Of a stretch of DNA of 64,000 nt, positions 52,636 to 60,499 are shown one piece after another. The stretch's first letter is position 1, and each line of letters begins with the position of its first letter. The notes below the pieces were generated by a model. It was not told the origin of the DNA. It ran no database searches and was given only the letters and a program-made list of their open reading frames with translations. The DNA comes from JAJRPT01 sp964465945 (GTDB lineage Bacteria; Bacteroidota; Ignavibacteria; Kapaibacteriales; UBA2268), in assembly GCA_964465945.1 (NCBI GenBank), contig CAYXMM010000001.1, forward strand, positions 1 through 64,000. Reading direction: 5' to 3'. A program made the position numbers and the translations under genes.

Positions 52636-55211
52636 TATTTTGTAACCTTTCTTTTTCTATACTCTAAGAATGCACCTGATAATAGCGCTAACACCATTAA
52701 TACGTTTGTAATTGTGGAAAGTGTCTTTCCAGTTTCAAAACTTGGCGAATCATAAATGAACTCAATCTTATGCTCACCTTTTGGAACAACAACGCTACGT
52801 ATAGCAAAATCAGTTCTGTAAATTTTAGTCTCTTTGCCATCAATGAATGCCTTCCAACCTGGCTCATAATAAATTTCGCTAAGTATAAGTAAGTTATTGC
52901 CAGAACTTGTTGCTTTTAGCTCTATTTTTTCGTTTTCATATCTTGTTATTGATACTTTGTCTGTTTCTGCTGGGGCATCAATTTTTGTACTCGGAAGTTC
53001 AGCCATATAAGCAACTTCTTGCGGGTTGAAGTCATTATTTGGGTCTTGGTCGAAACGCAAAAGTGTAGTTTTTAAATCCTCTTTTTGAACAGATTTAGTA
53101 AAGTATGCTCTTGGTAAATATTCAGGATTTTGCATAACTAATGCACCAGATGGGCTTTGGAATTTAACCTCATAACCAGGATATTGCTGGCGGTCGATGA
53201 CATATTTCACATTTAGCACTTTGTAAGCAAGAGGATTATATGTTAAATAACTTGTTTGTCCGTTTGCAGCAACATCAAGTAAATCTTGATATAATCTAAG
53301 TTTTGCAGAGTGATAACCATTCACGCTTTCAAGCATATAATAAGCTGTAACGTTAGCAGATTGGGAAACAAAATCCGCAACTCTGTATTTACTTTTATCT
53401 TGCTTAATTGCATCAACCCAGTCAGGAGTTGCAAAAATTGCTTCATTTGTTTTTTCTTTGTGGGGTCTATTTGGTCTATACCCAACGCTCCACAAATCAA
53501 AGATTAATAGAATAAAGGTTGAAGCGATTAAAATTTCTTTATTGATTTTTTCTTTAATAAATAGAAATATTAATCCAGCGAAAACTACTGAAATAATTCC
53601 AACTTGTAAGAAATCAGAAAATGCACTATCGAAAATGAAGGTTTTATATTCTTCTCTTATTCCACTAACCATTTCTTGTGGGATTTGTTGGAATATATAG
53701 GCATTAGTTCCTATAAATTTATCTACGTCAATCGCTCCTAAATATAATCCCTTGAATATAGTTCCAAAAAGCAAGGCAATTACAAAAACTGAAGCAAATG
53801 AACCTAATAAAATATAAAGTGTTTTTTTGTTTTCTTCAAATTTTCCACGCATTTTGAATATATCGCTTAATCCATAAGCCGCAAGAACAGGAAGAGCAAA
53901 TTCGAGAAGTGCCAAAGACATACTCGGCGCTCTGAATTTATTAAAGTTTGGAACAAAGTTGTAGAAGAAGTCAAAAAGAAATGGTAGTGTTCGCCCGAAA
54001 CTTAGGAATAAACTTATAAGTGAGATTACAATCAAGGCTTGAACAAAAACATCTTTTTTATTTCTAATTGCACCGAATATCCCTAATATCAAAATAAAAA
54101 TACCCATATAAGGAGCAACATCTTCGAATGGTTTTTGTCCCCAATATGAGCGGAAACTACCGCCAATTTGATTAGAAATACTTCCGAGCGTAGTATTTGC
54201 ATATTTAGGGTCTTTTGAATCGTAATCAAGCTCGCCGAAGCCGTAATAATTAGGCACAACGAATGTCATCATCTCCCCAGGTGAGAAAGACCAGTCAGTA
54301 GCATATTTATAAGGATTTCCCCCATCAACTGACTTAGCATTATGGTCGTTTTCATTTTGAATCATCGGTCCAGAGCCACGAGTTGAGTTAGGTGTATAAT
54401 CCAGTGTTGCTAAATATCTATCCGAACTCATTGCAAAAGCAAGTCCACCCGCAATGACTAATAATCCAGTCGCAACAAGTGTGTTTTTTAATTCACTTTT
54501 TTGAATTGCTCTTGAAATAATTTCAAGTAATAAATAAACTCCTATCGCTAAGACGGAATAGAATATCATCTGAATATGAGCGCCTTCCATCATAATGTGA
54601 AGTGCATAAGTCAATAGTACAAAGTATAATAACGAAAATCTCTCACGTAGTTTCTCAACACTCAAAAATATATAAGGTAAGAAAGCAAATACTACGGGTT
54701 TAGTATTATGTCCAATCATAATCCAGACAATCACAGCCGTAGAGAACATCGCGGCAAAGCCAGCCATAAACGCTGAAAATCTATCTTTTCCTTTGCTTAA
54801 AACAAGAAAATAAACACCAATTCCATAAAGAATATAGTAGAAGCCCACACGTGCTACATCGCTTCCGAAAATCTGTCCAAAGAAGTCTGCAATTCCAAAA
54901 AGAATAAGGGCTGGAATATCCCAAACACGTTCACCAGTTAAGAGTAGCGCCTCGTAACCAGGCATACCAGAAAAAATATTGGGAATCCAGAGCGGAAAAT
55001 CTCCTTTTTCGGCGGCTTTATCGAGGAAAGTTTTAAAACTTTGAGAAGCAATATTATCTGAAGCACCAAATCCACCACCGCTTATAGCACCCCAGAAAAA
55101 AACAATTATACTTATTGCTAATAATAGTATATACACCCAATGTGGAATATTCAAATTAAAACTTGATGCTTTTGATGCTTTTGTTGGCGATTTAATATTC
55201 TTCTTTGCCAT
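52635..55211 (-). CDS. YfhO family membrane protein
   Basis: This 858-aa protein has a dozen or so membrane segments, a large periplasmic C-terminal domain and a final membrane anchor followed by a basic tail (FLEYRKRKVTK). The GT-C-like N-terminal region (FPLWIPNIFSGMPGYEALLL) and C-terminal LLILSEIYYEPGWKAFIDGKE match the YfhO family, which in Gram-positives glycosylates lipoteichoic acid. In Bacteroidota the target is unknown; a lipid-linked sugar transferase role is inferred from family and the neighbouring flippase. Confidence 0.88.
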   Translation of the reverse strand: MAKKNIKSPTKASKASSFNLNIPHWVYILLLAISIIVFFWGAISGGGFGASDNIASQSFKTFLDKAAEKGDFPLWIPNIFSGMPGYEALLLTGERVWDIPALILFGIADFFGQIFGSDVARVGFYYILYGIGVYFLVLSKGKDRFSAFMAGFAAMFSTAVIVWIMIGHNTKPVVFAFLPYIFLSVEKLRERFSLLYFVLLTYALHIMMEGAHIQMIFYSVLAIGVYLLLEIISRAIQKSELKNTLVATGLLVIAGGLAFAMSSDRYLATLDYTPNSTRGSGPMIQNENDHNAKSVDGGNPYKYATDWSFSPGEMMTFVVPNYYGFGELDYDSKDPKYANTTLGSISNQIGGSFRSYWGQKPFEDVAPYMGIFILILGIFGAIRNKKDVFVQALIVISLISLFLSFGRTLPFLFDFFYNFVPNFNKFRAPSMSLALLEFALPVLAAYGLSDIFKMRGKFEENKKTLYILLGSFASVFVIALLFGTIFKGLYLGAIDVDKFIGTNAYIFQQIPQEMVSGIREEYKTFIFDSAFSDFLQVGIISVVFAGLIFLFIKEKINKEILIASTFILLIFDLWSVGYRPNRPHKEKTNEAIFATPDWVDAIKQDKSKYRVADFVSQSANVTAYYMLESVNGYHSAKLRLYQDLLDVAANGQTSYLTYNPLAYKVLNVKYVIDRQQYPGYEVKFQSPSGALVMQNPEYLPRAYFTKSVQKEDLKTTLLRFDQDPNNDFNPQEVAYMAELPSTKIDAPAETDKVSITRYENEKIELKATSSGNNLLILSEIYYEPGWKAFIDGKETKIYRTDFAIRSVVVPKGEHKIEFIYDSPSFETGKTLSTITNVLMVLALLSGAFLEYRKRKVTK

Positions 55212-55294
55212 TCTCTACCCGATTTTTCTTGTTTAAAAACTCTAAATTACGAAAAATCGGATAAAGTTTGATTTATTTATATTTTTCAAATATA

Positions 55295-56602
55295 TCAATC
55301 CCTCCAGAATTTCAGTTTGACGTAAGAGGAATCTGTATAAGTTACTTTATTTATACCTTTAGACCCATTAACTTGCGTTGACGAATGTATACTTGTATAA
55401 CCTTCGCTATAACCGATTTTCATAAATTCTTCAATAAAGTTTACATCATTATAAATTACTTCATAACTATTTCTATTTTTTTCTAATACTATACCACAAT
55501 TTGACATTGAAGCTTCGTAACCGCCTTTGTAACCATCTACTTGGTATGTTGGTTGTTTCAGTTTAAATTCATTAAATGTACTATTTGAAAGATTTAATAA
55601 TAATGGAAAATAATAGCCAGTTATGTGTCCATAAGGTCGAGCCGCACCATATTTAGCAGTTATTGAAAAACTATTCTGATATGACAAAGAATAACTATTA
55701 TTAGAACCATAAGCAGGATGATAACTTGATGTGCTGGTATAATATTCAATAGTTGTATTTCCTAAAAATACTTCAACATTATTGAACCACTTCTCTTTAA
55801 AAAAAATGATATTATCAATCCTGCATATTGTGTCACTTTTTGATATTGCGACAAAATTACTCAATATTCGATAATCGTAATCAATTCCTGGCAGCTTTGT
55901 TGGTTCTGGCAAAATAATAAAACTATTGTTCCAATCTTTATATTGTGGCTCAACTTTTATACCATAAAAATAGCAATTAGTAGAATCATTTTTTAAAAAG
56001 TTATAGTTTATCGGAATATATAATGTATCATCTGATGTATATATTTCATTAGATTTAATTCTTAATTTGGGTAAATCCTGTTTATTCTCTATTTCTTCTG
56101 TTGAATCGCTAATAAAATAATGATACCAATTTTTCCCTTTCTCATAAAAAACTAATGTATCTTTAGAATGATAAGTTAAATCTGCATCTTTTATTCTATC
56201 AAATAAATATTCATCCGCTCCTCCACAATATACCTTAGTTGACGGAAACTGGATATCAGAAACAATTCTACAATTTGCAATATCAAATTCTGTCCCTGTG
56301 GAATTACAACCAACAATTAAAGAAACAAATTTCAAAGAATCAGTAGTATCTCTTGAGTTTTGGCTTGTAATTGTAACTTTAAAATTATTAATTATATCAT
56401 TTTCATATATTGAATTTTCATTAATTTCGACAGGACTTTCATTATTTGACAATGTCATATTATACTTAAACTTTTTATCAAAATTATTAAAATCACATTT
56501 AGGTTCAATTTCTTCAGGAACTTTTTTGACTGGAACTATCTCTTCGTCTTCATCACAAGAAAATAATGATAAAATTAATATAAAATAAAGCAGATTTCTC
56601 AT
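55295..56602 (-). CDS. Lipoprotein, paralogue A
   Basis: This 435-aa protein has a signal peptide with lipobox SLFSC (Cys 16) and the acidic DEDEE after it, a possible surface-export signal in this phylum. It is beta-rich with many Tyr/Ser/Asn. No family is known to me. Residues 1-188 are identical to the gene at 57063; the remainder is only partly similar (shared LPEP, GIDYDYRILSNF, SNCGIVLE, NKVTYTDSSYV). This suggests a shared export or anchoring half and a diversifying C-terminal half. It is monocistronic. Confidence 0.72.
   Translation of the reverse strand: MRNLLYFILILSLFSCDEDEEIVPVKKVPEEIEPKCDFNNFDKKFKYNMTLSNNESPVEINENSIYENDIINNFKVTITSQNSRDTTDSLKFVSLIVGCNSTGTEFDIANCRIVSDIQFPSTKVYCGGADEYLFDRIKDADLTYHSKDTLVFYEKGKNWYHYFISDSTEEIENKQDLPKLRIKSNEIYTSDDTLYIPINYNFLKNDSTNCYFYGIKVEPQYKDWNNSFIILPEPTKLPGIDYDYRILSNFVAISKSDTICRIDNIIFFKEKWFNNVEVFLGNTTIEYYTSTSSYHPAYGSNNSYSLSYQNSFSITAKYGAARPYGHITGYYFPLLLNLSNSTFNEFKLKQPTYQVDGYKGGYEASMSNCGIVLEKNRNSYEVIYNDVNFIEEFMKIGYSEGYTSIHSSTQVNGSKGINKVTYTDSSYVKLKFWRD
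56040..56602 (-). repeat. Duplicated segment, copy A (identical in DNA to copy B)
   Basis: Compared base by base by eye with 57811-58373, no difference was found across the 5' coding 563 bases. Identity continues about 27 bases upstream before scattered changes appear. Confidence 0.85.
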
Positions 56603-57062
56603 AATAATTTTCCTAATTGATTAAAGGATGTACAAATAAACACAACAAAGGATAAAAAAGTTACAATTTTATTATTTAATTAGGTTCAAGACTATTATAA
56701 TTAATAAATAATACTTTTTGAAGAGGGAAAAATTGCTTGAATTTTTGTCAATTTCTCCTCTCTTTTCAAAAGTTTGTTTTTCCCTAATGGTAAAGTTACA
56801 ATAATATTCAAATAAAAAAAATATTTCTCTTACTATACTTGATAATGTTCGTTTGCCTGCTTTTGTTGTAAAGTCTATCCGTTCTTTGTTTTTCATGGAT
56901 ATATCCTCTTTTTTTTTTGTTTTTGAAAAATTTGTTTATTTTTTTTTCTAATTTTCAAAATTTATTGGATATATCCTATTTTTATACATATAATCTTTTA
57001 TGTTAAAAATCCAACGAATACGAAAAATCGGACAAAATATATTTATTTGAATTTAATATTTC
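56603..57062. other. Intergenic region between the lipoprotein paralogues
   Basis: This 460-bp AT-rich spacer begins with the conserved upstream segment of copy A and contains two GGATATATCC palindromes. An open frame at 56672-56896 on the minus strand lacks support. There is no other feature. Confidence 0.6.
56897..56976. repeat. Two GGATATATCC palindromes 70 bp apart
   Basis: They lie at 56897-56906 and 56967-56976, each followed by T and a pyrimidine-rich run. The even 70-bp spacing is close to seven helical turns. Confidence 0.5.
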
Positions 57063-58373
57063 TTAATCCCTCCAGAATTTCAGTATGACGTAAGAGGAAT
57101 CGGTATAAGTAACTTTATTTATACCAGTATAACTTGAAATTTGTGTTGAAGATGGTCCATTCCTATATGATTCGCCGTAACCAATTTTTAAAAATTCGTT
57201 TAGAAAGTTTTTATCATTATAATATATTTCATAGCTATTCTTATTTCTTTCTAAAACTATACCACAATTTGACATAGAAGCCTCTCTTCCTCCTTGGTAG
57301 CCACCTTCTTGGTAGATTGGTTGTTTTAGTTTAAACTCATTAAAAGTATTATTAGAAAGATTTAGTAGTAAAGGAATATAATAACTGTAAGAAGGGCTAA
57401 AAGTAGGTCTAGCAGCATTATACTTAATAGCTAAAGAAAAACTACTCTGGTACGACAAAGAATAACTATTATTAGAACCATTTTGAGGGTGATTGCTTGA
57501 GGTTTTATGAATTATTTCAATAGTAGTGTTACCTAAAAATACGCTAACATTATTGAACCATTTACCTCTAAAAAAAATAATACTATCAATTCTACAAATA
57601 GTGTCGCTATTTGATATTGCCATAAAATTGCTTAATATTCTATAATCATAATCAATTCCTGGTGGCTTTGCTGGTTCTGGCAAAATAATATAACTACTAT
57701 TCCAATCTTTGTATTTTGGTTCAACTTTCATTCCATAAAAATAGCAATCGGTAGAATCATTTTTTAAAAAGTTATAGTTAATCGGAATATATAAAGTATC
57801 ATCTGCTGCATATATTTCATTAGATTTAATTCTTAATTTGGGTAAATCCTGTTTATTCTCTATTTCTTCTGTTGAATCGCTAATAAAATAATGATACCAA
57901 TTTTTCCCTTTCTCATAAAAAACTAATGTATCTTTAGAATGATAAGTTAAATCTGCATCTTTTATTCTATCAAATAAATATTCATCCGCTCCTCCACAAT
58001 ATACCTTAGTTGACGGAAACTGGATATCAGAAACAATTCTACAATTTGCAATATCAAATTCTGTCCCTGTGGAATTACAACCAACAATTAAAGAAACAAA
58101 TTTCAAAGAATCAGTAGTATCTCTTGAGTTTTGGCTTGTAATTGTAACTTTAAAATTATTAATTATATCATTTTCATATATTGAATTTTCATTAATTTCG
58201 ACAGGACTTTCATTATTTGACAATGTCATATTATACTTAAACTTTTTATCAAAATTATTAAAATCACATTTAGGTTCAATTTCTTCAGGAACTTTTTTGA
58301 CTGGAACTATCTCTTCGTCTTCATCACAAGAAAATAATGATAAAATTAATATAAAATAAAGCAGATTTCTCAT
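57063..58373 (-). CDS. Lipoprotein, paralogue B
   Basis: This 436-aa protein has the same N-terminus as the gene at 55295 (residues 1-188 identical, lipobox SLFSC), then about 60-70% similarity by eye. The most variable stretch is around residues 290-330 and near the C-terminus. The sharp change from identity to divergence near residue 189 points to recent gene conversion or recombination rather than a uniform old duplication. Function unknown; probably surface-exposed. Confidence 0.72.
   Translation of the reverse strand: MRNLLYFILILSLFSCDEDEEIVPVKKVPEEIEPKCDFNNFDKKFKYNMTLSNNESPVEINENSIYENDIINNFKVTITSQNSRDTTDSLKFVSLIVGCNSTGTEFDIANCRIVSDIQFPSTKVYCGGADEYLFDRIKDADLTYHSKDTLVFYEKGKNWYHYFISDSTEEIENKQDLPKLRIKSNEIYAADDTLYIPINYNFLKNDSTDCYFYGMKVEPKYKDWNSSYIILPEPAKPPGIDYDYRILSNFMAISNSDTICRIDSIIFFRGKWFNNVSVFLGNTTIEIIHKTSSNHPQNGSNNSYSLSYQSSFSLAIKYNAARPTFSPSYSYYIPLLLNLSNNTFNEFKLKQPIYQEGGYQGGREASMSNCGIVLERNKNSYEIYYNDKNFLNEFLKIGYGESYRNGPSSTQISSYTGINKVTYTDSSYVILKFWRD
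57811..58373 (-). repeat. Duplicated segment, copy B
   Basis: This is the partner of 56040-56602. The upstream ~70 bases (58374-58445) also match copy A with about four differences. Confidence 0.85.
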
Positions 58374-58525
58374 AATAATTTTCCTAATTGATTAAAGGAT
58401 TTACAAATAAACACATCAAAGAATAAAAAAGTTACAATTATATTAATTAAATTGTAAAATATTAAAAAAAAATGAATTATTAATAAATTTTAACTAAAAA
58501 AGTCAAGAATTTACATCATTTTTCG

Positions 58526-58533
58526 TAATTTTG
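58526..58533 (+). promoter_or_regulatory. -7 element TAATTTTG of icd
   Basis: TAATTTTG lies 36 bases before the ATG at 58570. Confidence 0.6.
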
Positions 58534-58569
58534 GAAGATATATAATTAAAATAAACGGAAAAGGTTTTA

Positions 58570-60018
58570 ATGTCGGACAAAATAAGAATAACAGTTGCAA
58601 AGGGTGATGGAATAGGTCCAGAAATAATGGACTCAACTTTAAAAATATTAAAAGCATCAGGCGCACCTATTGAGTTTGATCATATTGAAATTGGTGAAAA
58701 AGTTTATCTTTCTGGTGAAACATCAGGAATTAAAAAAGAAGATTGGGAAATTATTCGTAGAAATAAAGCATTTTTGAAAGCTCCTATTACAACTCCACAA
58801 GGAGGAGGATATAAGAGCATCAATGTTACAATCAGGAAAAGTTTTGGCTTATACTCAAATGTTAGACCTTGTAAGACTTTCAAGCCATATATAAAAGCAA
58901 ATTGCGCTGATATGGATATGGTGATCATTCGTGAAAATGAAGAAGATTTATATGCAGGAATTGAATACCAACAATCAAGCGAAGTTGTTGAGTGCTTGAA
59001 AATTATTTCTCGTCCTGGTTCTGAAAAAATTATACGCTATGCCTTCGAATATGCAAAAGCATATAATAGAAAGAAAGTAACCTGTATGTCAAAAGATAAT
59101 ATTATGAAACATACTGATGGTTTGTTCCATAAAACATTTGACGAAGTAGCGAAAGAATACCCAGAAATTGAAACGGAACATAGAATTATTGATATTGGCT
59201 CGGCAGTTGTAGCAACAAACCCCGAAAAACTTGATGTTGTTGTTACTTTGAACCTGTATGGCGATATTATTTCCGACATTATGGCACAAGTTGCAGGTTC
59301 TGTTGGTGTATCTGGTTCGGCAAACATTGGCAATGGACGTGCAATGTTTGAAGCAATTCATGGCTCTGCTCCTGATATCGCAGGCAAAGATATAGCAAAC
59401 CCTTGTGGCTTAATTCACGGCGCTATTCTAATGTTAGATTATCTTGGATTAAGTGCTTATGCACAGAAAGTTGAGGCGGCTGCATTAAAAACCATTGAAG
59501 ATGGAATTCATACTGCTGATTTATTTCAAGATGGAGTAACAAAAAAAATAGTTGGTACAAAAGAATTTACAAAAGAAGTAATCTCAAGAATGGGAAAAAC
59601 TCCTAATAATATCGTAATTCGAGATAGAAATGTGAAGCCAGTCGAAATTATTGTTCCTAAAACAAAAGTAAAAGAAAAAACATTGCAAGGTGTAGATTTA
59701 TTTATTAATTGGGACGAAGACAATAGAAACCCTGACACTCTTGGAAACAAATTAAATATAATTTGCGAAAGTTCTCCATTAGCATTAAAAGTAATTGATA
59801 ATAGAGGAGTAAAAGTATATCCAAACGGACAACCAGAAATCTTCAAATCAGATACTTGGCGATGTAGGTTTTTTCCTGTCAACAATTCAACAATTAGAAA
59901 TAAGGATATAGTAAATTTAATGTCGCAAGTTGGAGATGCTGGTCTTGATATTGTAAAAACCGAGAACCTGTATAACTTTGATGGCGAACGAGGATATACC
60001 TTAGCACAAGGGGAATAA
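58570..60018 (+). CDS. icd: NADP-dependent isocitrate dehydrogenase, long type
   Basis: This 482-aa TCA-cycle enzyme has VAKGDGIGPEIM at the N-terminus, the phosphate/substrate loop SINVTIRKSFGLYSNVRPCKTF (residues ~83-104), IIRENEEDLYAG, and the metal-binding GDIISDIMAQVAGSVGVSGSANIG. A ~140-residue C-terminal extension after the usual core (from about residue 345) places it in the ~480-residue Rickettsia/Bacteroidota-like group. It is monocistronic, with its own promoter and terminator. Confidence 0.92.
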   Translation: MSDKIRITVAKGDGIGPEIMDSTLKILKASGAPIEFDHIEIGEKVYLSGETSGIKKEDWEIIRRNKAFLKAPITTPQGGGYKSINVTIRKSFGLYSNVRPCKTFKPYIKANCADMDMVIIRENEEDLYAGIEYQQSSEVVECLKIISRPGSEKIIRYAFEYAKAYNRKKVTCMSKDNIMKHTDGLFHKTFDEVAKEYPEIETEHRIIDIGSAVVATNPEKLDVVVTLNLYGDIISDIMAQVAGSVGVSGSANIGNGRAMFEAIHGSAPDIAGKDIANPCGLIHGAILMLDYLGLSAYAQKVEAAALKTIEDGIHTADLFQDGVTKKIVGTKEFTKEVISRMGKTPNNIVIRDRNVKPVEIIVPKTKVKEKTLQGVDLFINWDEDNRNPDTLGNKLNIICESSPLALKVIDNRGVKVYPNGQPEIFKSDTWRCRFFPVNNSTIRNKDIVNLMSQVGDAGLDIVKTENLYNFDGERGYTLAQGE

Positions 60019-60049
60019 CGACTAACGACTAATTAATTTTATTTTTTAA

Positions 60050-60081
60050 AAAATCTCAGAGTATAATCTGGGATTTTTTTT
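60050..60081 (+). terminator. Rho-independent terminator after icd
   Basis: AAATCTCAGA pairs with TCTGGGATTT (one G-U pair) over a 6-base loop, followed by a T run. Confidence 0.85.
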
Positions 60082-60153
60082 ATTAATGCCGTCACTCTGA
60101 GCGACTTGTATTGAGCATCGTCGAAATAAGCAAAGAATCTTCCAAGATCCTCT

Positions 60154-60358
60154 CGGCTACTGAGCGTAGCCGAAGTATATGGCGATGGGTGAATTTTTGC
60201 TCGTCATGTTGAGCGAAGCGAAACATCCAGTCAAAAATATTCATCATTTACTTGTAAATGATTCAATTATAATACTTCGTAGAAGCATAACATCAATAGC
60301 AAAATGAATAAAAATAAAGAATTATTAACTTCGGAGAAGTTGAATATTAATAGAAAAA
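60154..60358. repeat. Mosaic of dispersed intergenic repeat modules (copy 2)
   Basis: Module A is at 60154-60178, C at 60181-60203, D (GAGCGAAGCG...ATCCAG) at 60211-60230 and B at 60275-60358. A, B and C recur at 42545-42812 and D at 31460-31480. Confidence 0.8.
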
Positions 60359-60463
60359 TTAAATATAAAATATGTAACAACCCCTTATTAAAACAAAAAT
60401 AAATTAAATTGAAAGTATAAATAATTAATTTATTATTCATTTTTTTAAGTTAAAAAATAGACT

Positions 60464-60471
60464 TAATTTTG
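60464..60471 (+). promoter_or_regulatory. -7 element TAATTTTG of purL
   Basis: TAATTTTG lies 28 bases before the ATG at 60500. Confidence 0.6.
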
Positions 60472-60499
60472 AGAGAATTAAAAAGTTAAGGAAATATAA

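Larger units (their letters stand above)
60019..60499. other. Repeat-rich intergenic region upstream of purL
   Basis: This 481-bp spacer contains the icd terminator, dispersed repeat modules at 60154-60358 and the purL promoter. No gene. Confidence 0.65.

Noticed and set aside
56672..56896. Open frame of 74 codons between the lipoprotein paralogues
   Set aside because: It is AT-rich with a hydrophobic tail and no homology I recognise or ribosome site; it most likely arose by chance.
56298..58359. Two identical 96-codon plus-strand frames (56298-56588 and 58069-58359)
   Set aside because: They are antisense shadows of the duplicated lipoprotein N-termini; their identity simply reflects the duplicated DNA.
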